64,000 nucleotides of DNA from Stappia sp. Lineage in GTDB: Bacteria; Pseudomonadota; Alphaproteobacteria; Rhizobiales; Stappiaceae. Positions 17,173 to 25,767 of this stretch are shown in pieces. Each line of letters begins with the position of its first letter. Position 1 is the stretch's first letter. The stretch covers positions 2,616,939 to 2,680,938 of the forward strand of contig NZ_CP157793.1 of NCBI RefSeq assembly GCF_040110915.1, written 5' to 3'. The position numbers and the translations under genes are program-made. The notes under the pieces are model-generated. The model had not been told where the DNA came from, searched no databases, and saw only the letters and a program-made list of their open reading frames with translations.

Positions 17173-18822
17173 TCATCGTCTCTGCGCTCCGCCGAAGACC
17201 GGCTTGTCGTCGCCGCCGAAGATCACCCGCTGCGGATTGCGGTCGAGATTGGACACCGCGCGCTGGATCTCCACCAGCGTCCGGTTGAGCTGCCCCATGG
17301 CGGCCGAAAAATCCGCCGAGCCGCGCACGGTGAATTTTTCCAGCCCCGTGGCGATCGGGCCGACGCGTTCGGCCAGCACATCGGCGACCTTGCGGATCGA
17401 GGCGGCCGCCTGGGTCGCCTCGGCGATCAGCCCCTCGCCATCGGCCTCCACCATGGCGTCGATCTTCTCGACCACGCCCTGCACGCGCGTTCCCGTGGCG
17501 TTGAGCGTTTCGGCGAGATTGCGCGCGTCCGAAATGATGAGGTCGATGTCGGGCCCGCGCCCCTTCAGGCTTTCGCTGAACTCGGTGACATTTGCCACCG
17601 CCGCGCCGGCGCGGTCGATCGCCGTGGTGATCGTCTCGGTACGCCCTGCCACCCCTTCCGTCACCCGGTCGACGGAGGCGAGCACGTTTTCCACCCGCGC
17701 CGGGTCCACGGCGGCGAGAATGCCGTCCAGCCGCGCGGCGCTGACCACCAGCGTGTCGCCGATCCGGCGCGCATCGACCAGCACCTCGCGGATGTTCTGC
17801 TCGTTGTCGACCGCCACATCGGTCACCGCCTCGATGTTTTCCATCGTCTTGGTGGTGGCGACCACCAGGCGGTCGATGTCGTCGGAGCGGGAGCTCAGCA
17901 CCTGCGAGAAGTCCGCGACATCCTCCACGATCTGCGACACCGCCTCGGGCCGGATCGCCGCGACCACCTTGTCGAATTCGGCGAGGCTTTCGTTCAATCC
18001 GACGGTGAAGGCGGCGAGATCGTTCGCCGCCCGTTCCGCGTCGTCGATCAGCCCGGTGAGCCCGTCGGCCGCCCCCGCCACCTTCGAGGTGATCTCGGAG
18101 GCATCGTTCACGATCTCGGTGACCTTCTCCGGCGGGATCGCATCGACGATGGTGGTGGCGCTGTCGACGAGGCCTTCCAGCCGCCCGGACAATTCGGTCA
18201 GCGCTTCGCCGGTGCTCGCCACGCTGCTCATGAAGGTATCGACGCCGTCCGCGTTCGCGGCGAGCGAATCGGAAAAGACCCGCGCGTTGCGGACGATCTG
18301 ATTGACCTCCTCGCGGTTGTCGCTGACGATCTCTTCAAGCGCCCCGAGCGTCGTGTCGGCGCGGGTGAGAATGTCGCGCGCGCCCTCCACGATGTCCTCG
18401 AAGGCGGAGCGTTCGGCATGGATCACCGGTGGTTCCTCGGCGTCGGGATCGAGCAGCAGCGGCGCATCCGACGTGCCGCCGGACAATTCCACATAGGCGA
18501 TGCCCGACAGGGTCTGAAACCCGAGCGTCGCCTTGACGTCGGCCCTGAGCGGCGCGGAGGGGCTGACGCGGATCGTGGCGATCACCACCGACGGATCGTC
18601 CGGATCGAAGCCCAGTTCTCCCACATCGCCGATCTTGATGCCGTTGAAGTTGACGTTGCCGCCGACCGACAGCCCGGTGACGTTGTTCTTGAAGATCACC
18701 TTTACGGGCAGGGCGCGCGGCCCCTCCGACGAACTGCCGAGCCAGTAGATGAAGGCAAAGCCCAGAAACATCGTGACGAACACGAAGGCGCCGATCGCCA
18801 CATAGTTCGCGCGGGTTTCCAT
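17173..18822 (-). CDS. MCE-domain (MlaD-like) protein with long helical tail
   Basis: 549 residues. One N-terminal membrane anchor (residues 8-28, IGAFVFVTMFLGFAFIYWLG), then one MCE domain (about 38-120: VKVIFKNNVTGLSVGGNV, FNGIKIGDV, TLGFQTLSGIAYVELSGG), then about 400 residues of predicted helix rich in Val, Ala, Asp and Ile (for example VNQIVRNARVFSDSLAANAD). Canonical MlaD is only about 180 residues, so this belongs to the long-tailed class whose helices can form a tunnel toward the outer membrane. The ATPase and permease genes directly precede it. Substrate: lipids, probably phospholipid (family knowledge). Confidence 0.93.
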   Translation of the reverse strand: METRANYVAIGAFVFVTMFLGFAFIYWLGSSSEGPRALPVKVIFKNNVTGLSVGGNVNFNGIKIGDVGELGFDPDDPSVVIATIRVSPSAPLRADVKATLGFQTLSGIAYVELSGGTSDAPLLLDPDAEEPPVIHAERSAFEDIVEGARDILTRADTTLGALEEIVSDNREEVNQIVRNARVFSDSLAANADGVDTFMSSVASTGEALTELSGRLEGLVDSATTIVDAIPPEKVTEIVNDASEITSKVAGAADGLTGLIDDAERAANDLAAFTVGLNESLAEFDKVVAAIRPEAVSQIVEDVADFSQVLSSRSDDIDRLVVATTKTMENIEAVTDVAVDNEQNIREVLVDARRIGDTLVVSAARLDGILAAVDPARVENVLASVDRVTEGVAGRTETITTAIDRAGAAVANVTEFSESLKGRGPDIDLIISDARNLAETLNATGTRVQGVVEKIDAMVEADGEGLIAEATQAAASIRKVADVLAERVGPIATGLEKFTVRGSADFSAAMGQLNRTLVEIQRAVSNLDRNPQRVIFGGDDKPVFGGAQRR

Positions 18823-18841
18823 GGTGACCTCAGACTCTCGC

Positions 18842-19642
18842 TCACACCCGGCGCAACGCCCGGACGCCGTTGAAATACTCTTGCACCCAGGGGTGATCGA
18901 AGCGCATCAGCTCTTCGACGGTGCCGGCGCTCAACACGCGTCTGTCCCCTAATACCGCGACGCGGTCGCAAATGGAATGCAGGCTGTCGAGATCGTGGGT
19001 CACCATGTAGACGGTGAGTCCCAGCGTCTCGCGCAATTTCATGACCTGATCGTCGAAGGCGGCCGCCCCGATGGGGTCGAGGCCGGAGGTCGGCTCGTCG
19101 AGAAACACCAGATCCGGATCGAGCGCCAGCGCGCGGGCGAGGCTCGCGCGCTTGATCATGCCTCCGGAGAGTTCGGCCGGGAACTTGTCGGCGGCGGCGC
19201 GCGACAGGCCCACCATTTCCAGTTTCAGCAGGGCGAGTTCGTCCATCAGCCGCTGCGACATGGTCATGTGCTCGCGCATCGGCACCTGAATGTTCTGGCG
19301 CACGGTGAGCGAGGAGAACAGCGCGCCCTGCTGGAACAGCACGCCCCAGCGCCGCTCGATCGCCTGCCGCTCCGCGTCGCTCGCCGTGGCGAGATCCGTC
19401 CCGAACACCTCCACCGAGCCGGCCCGGCGCGGCGTCAGGCCAAGGATCGCGCGCATCAGCACCGACTTGCCCGTGCCCGAGGCGCCGACGAAGCCGAGGA
19501 TTTCGCGGCGGTAGACGTCGAGATCCAGGTTCTCCAGCACCAGCGTGGACCCGAAGCCGACGGTGACGCCGCGCGCCTTGAGCACGACCTCCTTCGTCGG
19601 CGTCGACAACGCGGAAACGGAAGCTTCGGGCGAGACCGACAT
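18842..19642 (-). CDS. MlaF-like ABC transporter ATP-binding protein
   Basis: 266 residues. Walker A GASGTGKS at 53-60, Q-loop in GVLFQQGALFSSLTV, signature LSGGM at 158-162 and Walker B LVFLDEP at 178-184, with the H-loop VTHD. The FQQGALFSSLTV segment and the absence of the usual LSGGQ are typical of MlaF/MKL ATPases that energise MCE systems. Its ATG begins directly after the permease TGA (TGAATG), and 19 bp separate it from the MCE gene, so the genes form one tight operon. Confidence 0.95.
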   Translation of the reverse strand: MSVSPEASVSALSTPTKEVVLKARGVTVGFGSTLVLENLDLDVYRREILGFVGASGTGKSVLMRAILGLTPRRAGSVEVFGTDLATASDAERQAIERRWGVLFQQGALFSSLTVRQNIQVPMREHMTMSQRLMDELALLKLEMVGLSRAAADKFPAELSGGMIKRASLARALALDPDLVFLDEPTSGLDPIGAAAFDDQVMKLRETLGLTVYMVTHDLDSLHSICDRVAVLGDRRVLSAGTVEELMRFDHPWVQEYFNGVRALRRV

Positions 19643-20788
19643 TCAGATTCCGATCGAGGAAAAGAAAATGGCGAACAGGCCGTCGACGACGATCACCATG
19701 AAGATCGACTTCACAACGGACAGCGTGGTGTGGCGCCCGAGCGATTCGGTCGAGCCGGAGACCTTCATGCCCTCCACCGAGGCGACCAGCCCGATGATCA
19801 GCGCCATGAACGGCGCCTTGACGAGGCCGACCAGGAGCGTGTCGACGGTCACGGCAACCTGCATCAGGTCGATGAAGACGCGCGGCGCCATGTCGAGATA
19901 GAGCCAGCTCACCAGCCCGGCCCCGACCAGGGCGGCGAGGTTCGACAGGAAGGTCAGCACCGGCAGCGCCAGAATGAGCGCCAGCAACCGCGGCAGGATC
20001 AGAACCTCGGTGACCCTCAGCCCGATCACATGCAGCGCATCGATCTCCTCGCGCATCTTCATGGAGCCGATCTCGGCGGTAAAGGCGGAGCCGGAGCGGC
20101 CCGCGACCATGATCGCCGTCAGGATCACGCCGAGCTCGCGCAGCACCAGGACGCCGGCGAGATTGACGACATAGACCTCCGCGCCGAAGCTGCGCAGGTA
20201 GAAGCCGCCCTGCTGGGAGATGATCGCCCCGATCAGGAAGCTCATCATCACCACGATGGGCACGGCGCCGAGGCAGGTCCGGTCGAACTGGCTGAAGACC
20301 GAGGGCAGCCGCAGGCAGCGCGGGCGCAGGAACACCCCGGACAGCACGCTGACCAGCGATCCGACGATATGCATCACGGAGCGGATGTCGTGGCCGATCT
20401 CGACCACGGCCCGGCCGGTGCGCTCCAGAATGCCGAGCAGCGACATCGGATGGCGCATGGGCTTCCAGGGCGGGGGATGGTGCCGCTCGACCTCGGCGAG
20501 CAGGAGGCGATACGAGTCGCGCAGGCCCGAGATCTCGACACGGACGCCGCGGTAGTCGAGATCCCCGCGCAGCCGGTGCAGCAGCCAGGCGCCGACGGTG
20601 TCGAGCGCCGTGAGCTGCGACGCGTCGAGCGTGACCTTGCCGGCGCTTTCGGCCGGCAGCTCCGCGAGAAGGCTCTCCAGTCGGGTGCTGTGGTGGATCG
20701 TCCAGGGCCCGTCCGCCACGATCCGGGCCCCGCCGTCGCCTGTCTCGACCCGCAGACCGGGCAGATCCTGTGCGGGATGGATCGTCAT
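19643..20788 (-). CDS. MlaE-like ABC permease with N-terminal STAS domain
   Basis: 381 residues. Residues 1-110 are a STAS-like domain (VTLDASQLTALDTVGAWLL), normally a separate protein (MlaB) that stabilises the ATPase; here it is fused to the permease, as in some other alphaproteobacteria. The rest is an MlaE permease with the hallmark stretches GAIISQQGGFYLRSFGAE and RELGVILTAIMVAGRSGSAF, then an EIGSMKMREEIDAL coupling helix. The start MTIHPAQ at 20788 is preferred over the open extension to 20917, which lies in tandem-repeat DNA. First gene of the lipid-transfer operon (permease, ATPase, MCE, lipoprotein). Confidence 0.93.
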   Translation of the reverse strand: MTIHPAQDLPGLRVETGDGGARIVADGPWTIHHSTRLESLLAELPAESAGKVTLDASQLTALDTVGAWLLHRLRGDLDYRGVRVEISGLRDSYRLLLAEVERHHPPPWKPMRHPMSLLGILERTGRAVVEIGHDIRSVMHIVGSLVSVLSGVFLRPRCLRLPSVFSQFDRTCLGAVPIVVMMSFLIGAIISQQGGFYLRSFGAEVYVVNLAGVLVLRELGVILTAIMVAGRSGSAFTAEIGSMKMREEIDALHVIGLRVTEVLILPRLLALILALPVLTFLSNLAALVGAGLVSWLYLDMAPRVFIDLMQVAVTVDTLLVGLVKAPFMALIIGLVASVEGMKVSGSTESLGRHTTLSVVKSIFMVIVVDGLFAIFFSSIGI

Positions 20789-20801
20789 GCGCGTTCCTGT
20801 G

Positions 20802-20860
20802 CTTGCCGGGCGTTGGCAGAGACCTGCCGGGCGTTCGCAGGCACCTGCCGGGCATCGCGC
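20802..20860. repeat. 21-bp tandem repeat, about 2.8 copies
   Basis: Units CTTGCCGGGCGTTGGCAGAGA (20802), a close variant at 20823 and a partial one at 20844, each 21 bp. They occupy the space between the divergent permease and dgcN genes, just ahead of the permease start. Copy number could affect the permease leader. Confidence 0.75.
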
Positions 20861-21021
20861 CGGCGAGGCGCGCGCCTCTTGCCCCGCGTCCTGATCGACA
20901 CGTATACCTTGGCGCAACCATGAGCGTCCAGCCGCGCCTGTCGCGTCTCATGCCCGCATCGACCGACATCGCGCACACGGGTGCGTAACCCGGTCGCGCA
21001 GCCCGCGCAAAGGAGTTCCCG

Positions 21022-22035
21022 ATGGAAATCGCCCACCCCTATCTGCTCTTTCTCGGCGACGTGCCGGACGCGCTTGCCGCCAAGACGGGCCTCGGCATCG
21101 TCGACTGGCGGCGCGAATGGTGCCTGGGCCAATATCGACTCGACGGCTGCAAGGCGGACGCCGGTCTGCCCGACATGGCGCCGAAGCAGGCGGCGGAAGC
21201 CGGCGCGAAGACGATGATCATCGGCGCGGTCAATGCCGGCGGCGTGCTGCCCGAGCATTGGGTGGATTCCATCGTGGCGGCTCTGGAAGCGGGCCTCGAT
21301 GTGGCCAGCGGCCTGCACATGCGCCTGGCGGACGTGCCGGAAATCCGCGACGCCGCCGCCCGCACGGGCCGCCATCTGCGCGACGTGCGCCATTCGGAGA
21401 TCGCGTTCGCCACCGGCAAGGGCACCAGGCGCACCGGACGGCGCCTGCTCGCCATGGGCACCGACTGTTCGGTCGGCAAGAAATACACCGCGCTGGCGCT
21501 GGAAAAGGGAATGCGCGATGCCGGCTTCGACGCCGACTTCCGGGCGACCGGCCAGACGGGCATCTTCATTTCCGGGCGCGGCGTGTCGCTCGACGCGGTG
21601 GTGGCGGACTTCATCTCCGGCGCGGCCGAATGGATCTCGCCGGCCGCCGAGCCCGACCACTGGGACGTGATCGAGGGTCAGGGCTCCCTGTTCCACCCCT
21701 CCTTCGCCGGCGTCACCCTCGGCCTGCTGCACGGCTCGCAGCCCGATGCCTTCGTCGTCTGTCACGAGCCCACCCGCACCACCATGCGCGGGGTCGACAC
21801 GCCGCTGCCGACGATCCAGCAGGTCATCGACATGACCATCGCGCTCGGCCGCCTCACCAATCCGGAGATCCGCTGCGTCGGCATCTGCGTCAACACCGCC
21901 GCCCTGTCGGAGCCCGACGCGCGGCGCGAGCTCACCGAGATCGAACGCGCCTACGAGCTGCCGACCACGGACCCCGTCCGCTTCGGCTGCGCGTCGATCG
22001 TGCAGCGCATCGCCCGCGAGTTCCCCTCGGCATGA
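21022..22035 (+). CDS. dgcN: DUF1611 protein, DgcN-type N-acetyltransferase
   Basis: 337 residues. DUF1611 fold: an N-terminal Rossmann-like part (AKTMIIGAVNAGGVLPEHW) and a P-loop-like GTDCSVGKK at 146-154, then GQTGIFISGRGVS and EGQGSLFHPSFAGVT. AAAGGAG precedes the ATG. Its stop overlaps the start of dgcA (ATGA). DUF1611 next to a dipeptide-epimerase-like enzyme is the arrangement of the DgcN-DgcA route, in which D-glutamate is N-acetylated (DgcN) and the product racemised to N-acetyl-L-glutamate (DgcA). That assignment is recalled from the literature and rests on gene pairing, not on experiment here. The P-loop suggests a nucleotide-binding ancestry. Confidence 0.82.
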   Translation: MEIAHPYLLFLGDVPDALAAKTGLGIVDWRREWCLGQYRLDGCKADAGLPDMAPKQAAEAGAKTMIIGAVNAGGVLPEHWVDSIVAALEAGLDVASGLHMRLADVPEIRDAAARTGRHLRDVRHSEIAFATGKGTRRTGRRLLAMGTDCSVGKKYTALALEKGMRDAGFDADFRATGQTGIFISGRGVSLDAVVADFISGAAEWISPAAEPDHWDVIEGQGSLFHPSFAGVTLGLLHGSQPDAFVVCHEPTRTTMRGVDTPLPTIQQVIDMTIALGRLTNPEIRCVGICVNTAALSEPDARRELTEIERAYELPTTDPVRFGCASIVQRIAREFPSA

Positions 22036-23015
22036 CGGTCACTCTCGAGGTCACCACCGACAGCTGGCCGATCGCCGGCGGCTTCGCGATCGCGCGCGGC
22101 GCGCGCACCCATGCGCATGTCGTCGTCGCGACCCTCAGCGAGGGTCCGCACGTCGGGCGCGGCGAATGCGTGCCCTACGCCCGCTACGGCGAGACCGTCG
22201 AGGGCGTGATGGCGGAGATCGCCGCCCTTGCGCCGGACGTGGCGCGCGGGCTGGGGCGGGCCGAGCTGCAGGCGGGCATGCCGGCCGGCGCGGCACGCAA
22301 CGCGCTCGACTGCGCCTTCTGGGATCTGGAGGCCAAGCGGTCCGCCACGCCGGCCTGGCGGCTGGCGGACTTGCCGGCACTCGAAGCCTGCGACACCGCC
22401 TTCACCATCAGCCTCGGCACGCCGGAGAAGATGGCGGCGGACACCGCGCGCGCCGCCGCCCGACCGCTGCTCAAGATCAAGCTCGGCGGTCCGGGCGACC
22501 CGGCGCGCATCGCGGCTGTGCGCGCGGCGGCCCCCGAGGCGCGGCTGATCGTCGACGCCAACGAGGCCTGGTCGGCGGAGAGTTTCGCGGAGAACATGGC
22601 TGCCTGCGCGGCCGCCCGCGTCGAGCTGATCGAACAGCCGCTGCCGGCGGATGCCGACAGCGTGCTCGCGGAGCTGGCGCGTCCAATCCCCGTGTGCGCG
22701 GATGAAAGCCTCCACACAAGCGCGGATCTGGAGCGTCTCGCGCCGCTCTACGACGCGGTCAACATCAAGCTCGACAAGACGGGCGGGCTGACCGGGGCGC
22801 TCGATCTGCTGCAGGCCGCGCGGGCCCGCGACTTCAAGGTGATGGTCGGCTGCATGCTCGGCACCTCGCTCGCCATGGCGCCGGCGGTTCTGGTCGCGCA
22901 AGGGGCGGATTACGTCGATCTCGACGCGCCGCTGCTGCTGGAAACCGACCGCGCGCCCGGCCTGCGCTTCGAGGGCAGCCGGCTTTTCCCGCCGACCGCC
23001 GAGCTGTGGGGCTGA
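22032..23015 (+). CDS. dgcA: enolase-superfamily racemase, DgcA type (dipeptide epimerase-like)
   Basis: 327 residues. Muconate-lactonising/enolase barrel residues can be read: KIK at 148-150 (catalytic Lys), metal ligands Asp175 (VDANEAW), Glu201 (LIEQP) and Asp224 (CADES), and the opposite base in NIKLDKTGG (244-252). Sequence alone would fit L-Ala-D/L-Glu epimerase. The overlap with dgcN (4 bp) favours N-acetyl-D-glutamate racemase. Both jobs link to D-glutamate, a peptidoglycan component. An in-frame extension upstream is the shadow of dgcN. It is followed by a converging MFS gene after 22 bp. Confidence 0.85.
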   Translation: MTVTLEVTTDSWPIAGGFAIARGARTHAHVVVATLSEGPHVGRGECVPYARYGETVEGVMAEIAALAPDVARGLGRAELQAGMPAGAARNALDCAFWDLEAKRSATPAWRLADLPALEACDTAFTISLGTPEKMAADTARAAARPLLKIKLGGPGDPARIAAVRAAAPEARLIVDANEAWSAESFAENMAACAAARVELIEQPLPADADSVLAELARPIPVCADESLHTSADLERLAPLYDAVNIKLDKTGGLTGALDLLQAARARDFKVMVGCMLGTSLAMAPAVLVAQGADYVDLDAPLLLETDRAPGLRFEGSRLFPPTAELWG

Positions 23016-23037
23016 GGTCAGCCCCTCACCAGGGCGC

Positions 23038-24195
23038 TTACGGCGACGCGGGGTGAAACGCCAGCCGCGCGAGCGCCAGCGACACGAGCCCGAGCGCGGC
23101 AAGCCCGGCCATCGCGTCGAAGGCGAGCGCCGGGCCGATGGCGTAGAGCACGCCGGCGGGCGCCGAGGCGAGCGCGGTCAGGCCCCCGACCACCGTCGAG
23201 GCCACGCCCTGCGCGGCGCCCGCCCAGTGGCGCGGGGCGCTCGCCGCCACGAAGGCGACCCCGCCCAGATGCGTCGCCCCGAAGGTCAGCCCGTGCAGCA
23301 CCTGCAGCGCGGCGATGGAGACCGGGTCGACCGCGTAGGGAAACAGCACCCAGCGCAGGATGGCGGCCCCCGCCCCGAGCGCCAGCAGCCCGCCGGGGCC
23401 GATCCGCGCCCCGATCCGCCCGGCCATGGCGAAGAGCGCGATCTCCGTCACGACGCCGAGCCCCCAGAACGCGCCGACCCAGACCCCGCTCAAGCCGGCC
23501 TGCGACCAGTGCAGGGCGGAAAAGGCGTAGTAGGCGGCGTGGCTTGCCTGCACGCAGCCGGCGGCCGCGATGATCAGCAGAAAGCGCGGCGACCAGAGGG
23601 TGCGCGCCGGCGGCGCGGTCGGGTCTTGCGGCGACGCCGTCTGCGGCGCCGCGCGCACCGATGCCACGGGCAGCGCCATCGCCACAAAGGCCGAGACCGC
23701 GAGCCCGGCGACGATGCCGCCGACCACGACCAACTCGGTCGCCGCGCCGACGAGCGCACCGCCGCCGATGTTGGCGACGATGAAGGCGATGGAGCCCCAC
23801 AGCCGCATGCGGCCGTAGTCGCCGCCCCCCTCGCGCTGAACGCGCGCCGCCAGCGCGTCGCTCAGTGGCACGATCGGGCCCCAGGCGAGCGAGGTGACGG
23901 CCAGCAGCAGCGCGATGGACCAGAAGCCGGAGACGGCGGCCAACCCCGCGAACCCGAGCGCGGCCAGCGCCGACAGGACGGCGAGCGCCGGCCCCGGTCG
24001 GGCGTAGCGGTCGGCCAGCGCGCCCACCAGGGGATTCGCGATGAGGCGGACGGCGAGCGGCAGGGCGAGCACGGTGCCGATCTCCGCCGGGCTCAGCCCG
24101 GCCTCCGCCAGAACCAGCGGAAAATAGGGCAGAAACAGGCCGAGACCGAAGAAATAGGCCGCGAACAGCGCGGCCACGCGATACCGCAAGGACAT
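23038..24195 (-). CDS. MFS transporter, phenylpropionate/nucleoside-transporter type
   Basis: 385 residues, about 12 membrane spans. The start MSLRYRVAALFAAYFFGLGLFLPYFPLVL and the following GLSPAEIGTVLALPLAVRLIANPLVGALADR match the MFS_1-like group containing HcaT (3-phenylpropionate) and nucleoside:H+ symporters. The repeat of the motif-A-like NPLVGALADR supports MFS. The open frame extends to 24327, but the start at 24195 fits the first membrane span. It converges with dgcA and diverges from the CheZ-like gene. Substrate unknown. Confidence 0.88.
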   Translation of the reverse strand: MSLRYRVAALFAAYFFGLGLFLPYFPLVLAEAGLSPAEIGTVLALPLAVRLIANPLVGALADRYARPGPALAVLSALAALGFAGLAAVSGFWSIALLLAVTSLAWGPIVPLSDALAARVQREGGGDYGRMRLWGSIAFIVANIGGGALVGAATELVVVGGIVAGLAVSAFVAMALPVASVRAAPQTASPQDPTAPPARTLWSPRFLLIIAAAGCVQASHAAYYAFSALHWSQAGLSGVWVGAFWGLGVVTEIALFAMAGRIGARIGPGGLLALGAGAAILRWVLFPYAVDPVSIAALQVLHGLTFGATHLGGVAFVAASAPRHWAGAAQGVASTVVGGLTALASAPAGVLYAIGPALAFDAMAGLAALGLVSLALARLAFHPASP

Positions 24196-24326
24196 GGAGA
24201 CGGATCCCTTTGGGAGGGGCGAGCGGCCTTCTATACCGATTTTAAGGATTTGGCGATTATGCCTTGAGGACGTTCGATCACGCGCTGCGGCGCCGACCAC
24301 GTAACCAGCGACGCGGAAGACCAGCA

Positions 24327-25562
24327 ATGGCCGAAAACAGCACGCCCAGCGCGATCCGGGAGAGCGATTACGAAGCGCTTTTCGGCGCTCTGACCGAGAC
24401 GGAGCGGGGCCGCTGGTTTCTGGACGAATATCTGAAGCGCAACCAGAAGCCCGAGACCCAGGTCGTGCTCGACGCCATCGGACGGCTGGAAAAGGCCATG
24501 GTGCGCGACCGCACCGTGCCCAACATCGACCGCATCCGCCTCGACATCGCAGACATGCAGGAGGCCATCGAGCGCACCAAGCGCGAGATCGCCAACATCA
24601 AGCACGAGGCGGACGACGGCAACCGCTTCAGCGAAGCCTCCAACGAACTCGACGCGATCGTCACCAAGACCGAGGCCGCGACCCAGGAGATCCTCGCCGC
24701 CGCCGAAGCGATCCAGGAACACGGCTGGACGCTGCGCGAGGCCGGCGCCGACGAGGCGACCTGCGACGAGATCGACGCGCGCGCCACCGAGATCTTCATG
24801 GCCTGCTCGTTCCAGGACCTGACCGGTCAGCGCACGCAGAAGATCGTGCAGGTGCTCCAGTACCTCGAATCGCGCATCAACCTGATGATCTCCATCTGGG
24901 GCATCGACGATCTCGAGGCCAAGGATCTGGAACTGCGTCAGGACAGCCGCCCGGACGCGCATCTGCTCAACGGTCCCCAGCTCGAGGGCCGCGGCGTCAA
25001 TCAGGACGCGGTGGACGAACTCTTCGGCCCCGCCGAGACGTCCGAAGAAACCGCCGACGCGGGCGACGACGCGGAACCCGAAGCAGCGGAGAGCGCCGAG
25101 GACGCGGCCGACGCGAGCGCCGACCTCATGGCCGACCTGACCGCCGACGACCTAGCGGCCGCGGCCTTTGCCGGGGACACCGCCGGCGCCGACGAGATCG
25201 ACGCGCTGTTCGCCGGCAACGATGCGTTCGACCAGAGCGACGATGACGAGGATGCGTCCGACGCCGCGTCGGCCGAAGAGACGGCCGAGCAGGAAGCCGA
25301 CGTCTTCGCGGTGGATGCGATCGACGATATCGACATGGTCGATGCCGCCGACGAGGAGACCGGCGCCTCCGCGCTTGCCGATGTGAGCGGCATCACCGAG
25401 GCCGATCTGCTGGAAGCCGACGTTTTCGAGGCCCCGGCCCGCGCGGCCACCGAGACCGCCGACGAACGCAAGTGGCAGGAAGACGCCGCGAACGACGGCG
25501 ACGCATCGGACGATCCGCTCGCCCGTCTCTCCGAAGGCGAACGCCAGTCGCTGTTCAGCTGA
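24327..25562 (+). CDS. CheZ-like protein phosphatase with acidic tail
   Basis: 411 residues. Residues 20-200 are a long helical hairpin. The CheZ catalytic motif FQDLTGQ is at 162-168 (Asp and Gln acting on CheY-P), followed by QKIVQVLQYLESRI. The remaining ~200 residues are very acidic and low-complexity but contain two short motifs, NQDAVDELF (225-233) and ADEIDALFAG (288-297), that resemble the CheY-P-binding peptides of CheZ C-termini and FliM N-termini. The start MAENSTP is used; the 5' extension is Arg-rich and lacks a binding site. It probably dephosphorylates a CheY-type regulator; no other chemotaxis gene is adjacent. Confidence 0.85.
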   Translation: MAENSTPSAIRESDYEALFGALTETERGRWFLDEYLKRNQKPETQVVLDAIGRLEKAMVRDRTVPNIDRIRLDIADMQEAIERTKREIANIKHEADDGNRFSEASNELDAIVTKTEAATQEILAAAEAIQEHGWTLREAGADEATCDEIDARATEIFMACSFQDLTGQRTQKIVQVLQYLESRINLMISIWGIDDLEAKDLELRQDSRPDAHLLNGPQLEGRGVNQDAVDELFGPAETSEETADAGDDAEPEAAESAEDAADASADLMADLTADDLAAAAFAGDTAGADEIDALFAGNDAFDQSDDDEDASDAASAEETAEQEADVFAVDAIDDIDMVDAADEETGASALADVSGITEADLLEADVFEAPARAATETADERKWQEDAANDGDASDDPLARLSEGERQSLFS

Positions 25563-25767
25563 CAACGCCAGTCGCGGGTCCGCTGACGCGGCGCGCGTTG
25601 GCAGTGCCGCGCCGTGCCCTGCCGGGAGTGACGGGCCCCGGCCGCAAGCCCACCTCCTTCCCCTTCCGCAGTTTTCACGATCATTAACCCTTTCGAGTGT
25701 ATCTTTGTCGAATGACCTGCGATGATCCGCAGGCAAACGACTTCACGACCATTCGGATTGCGACAGA

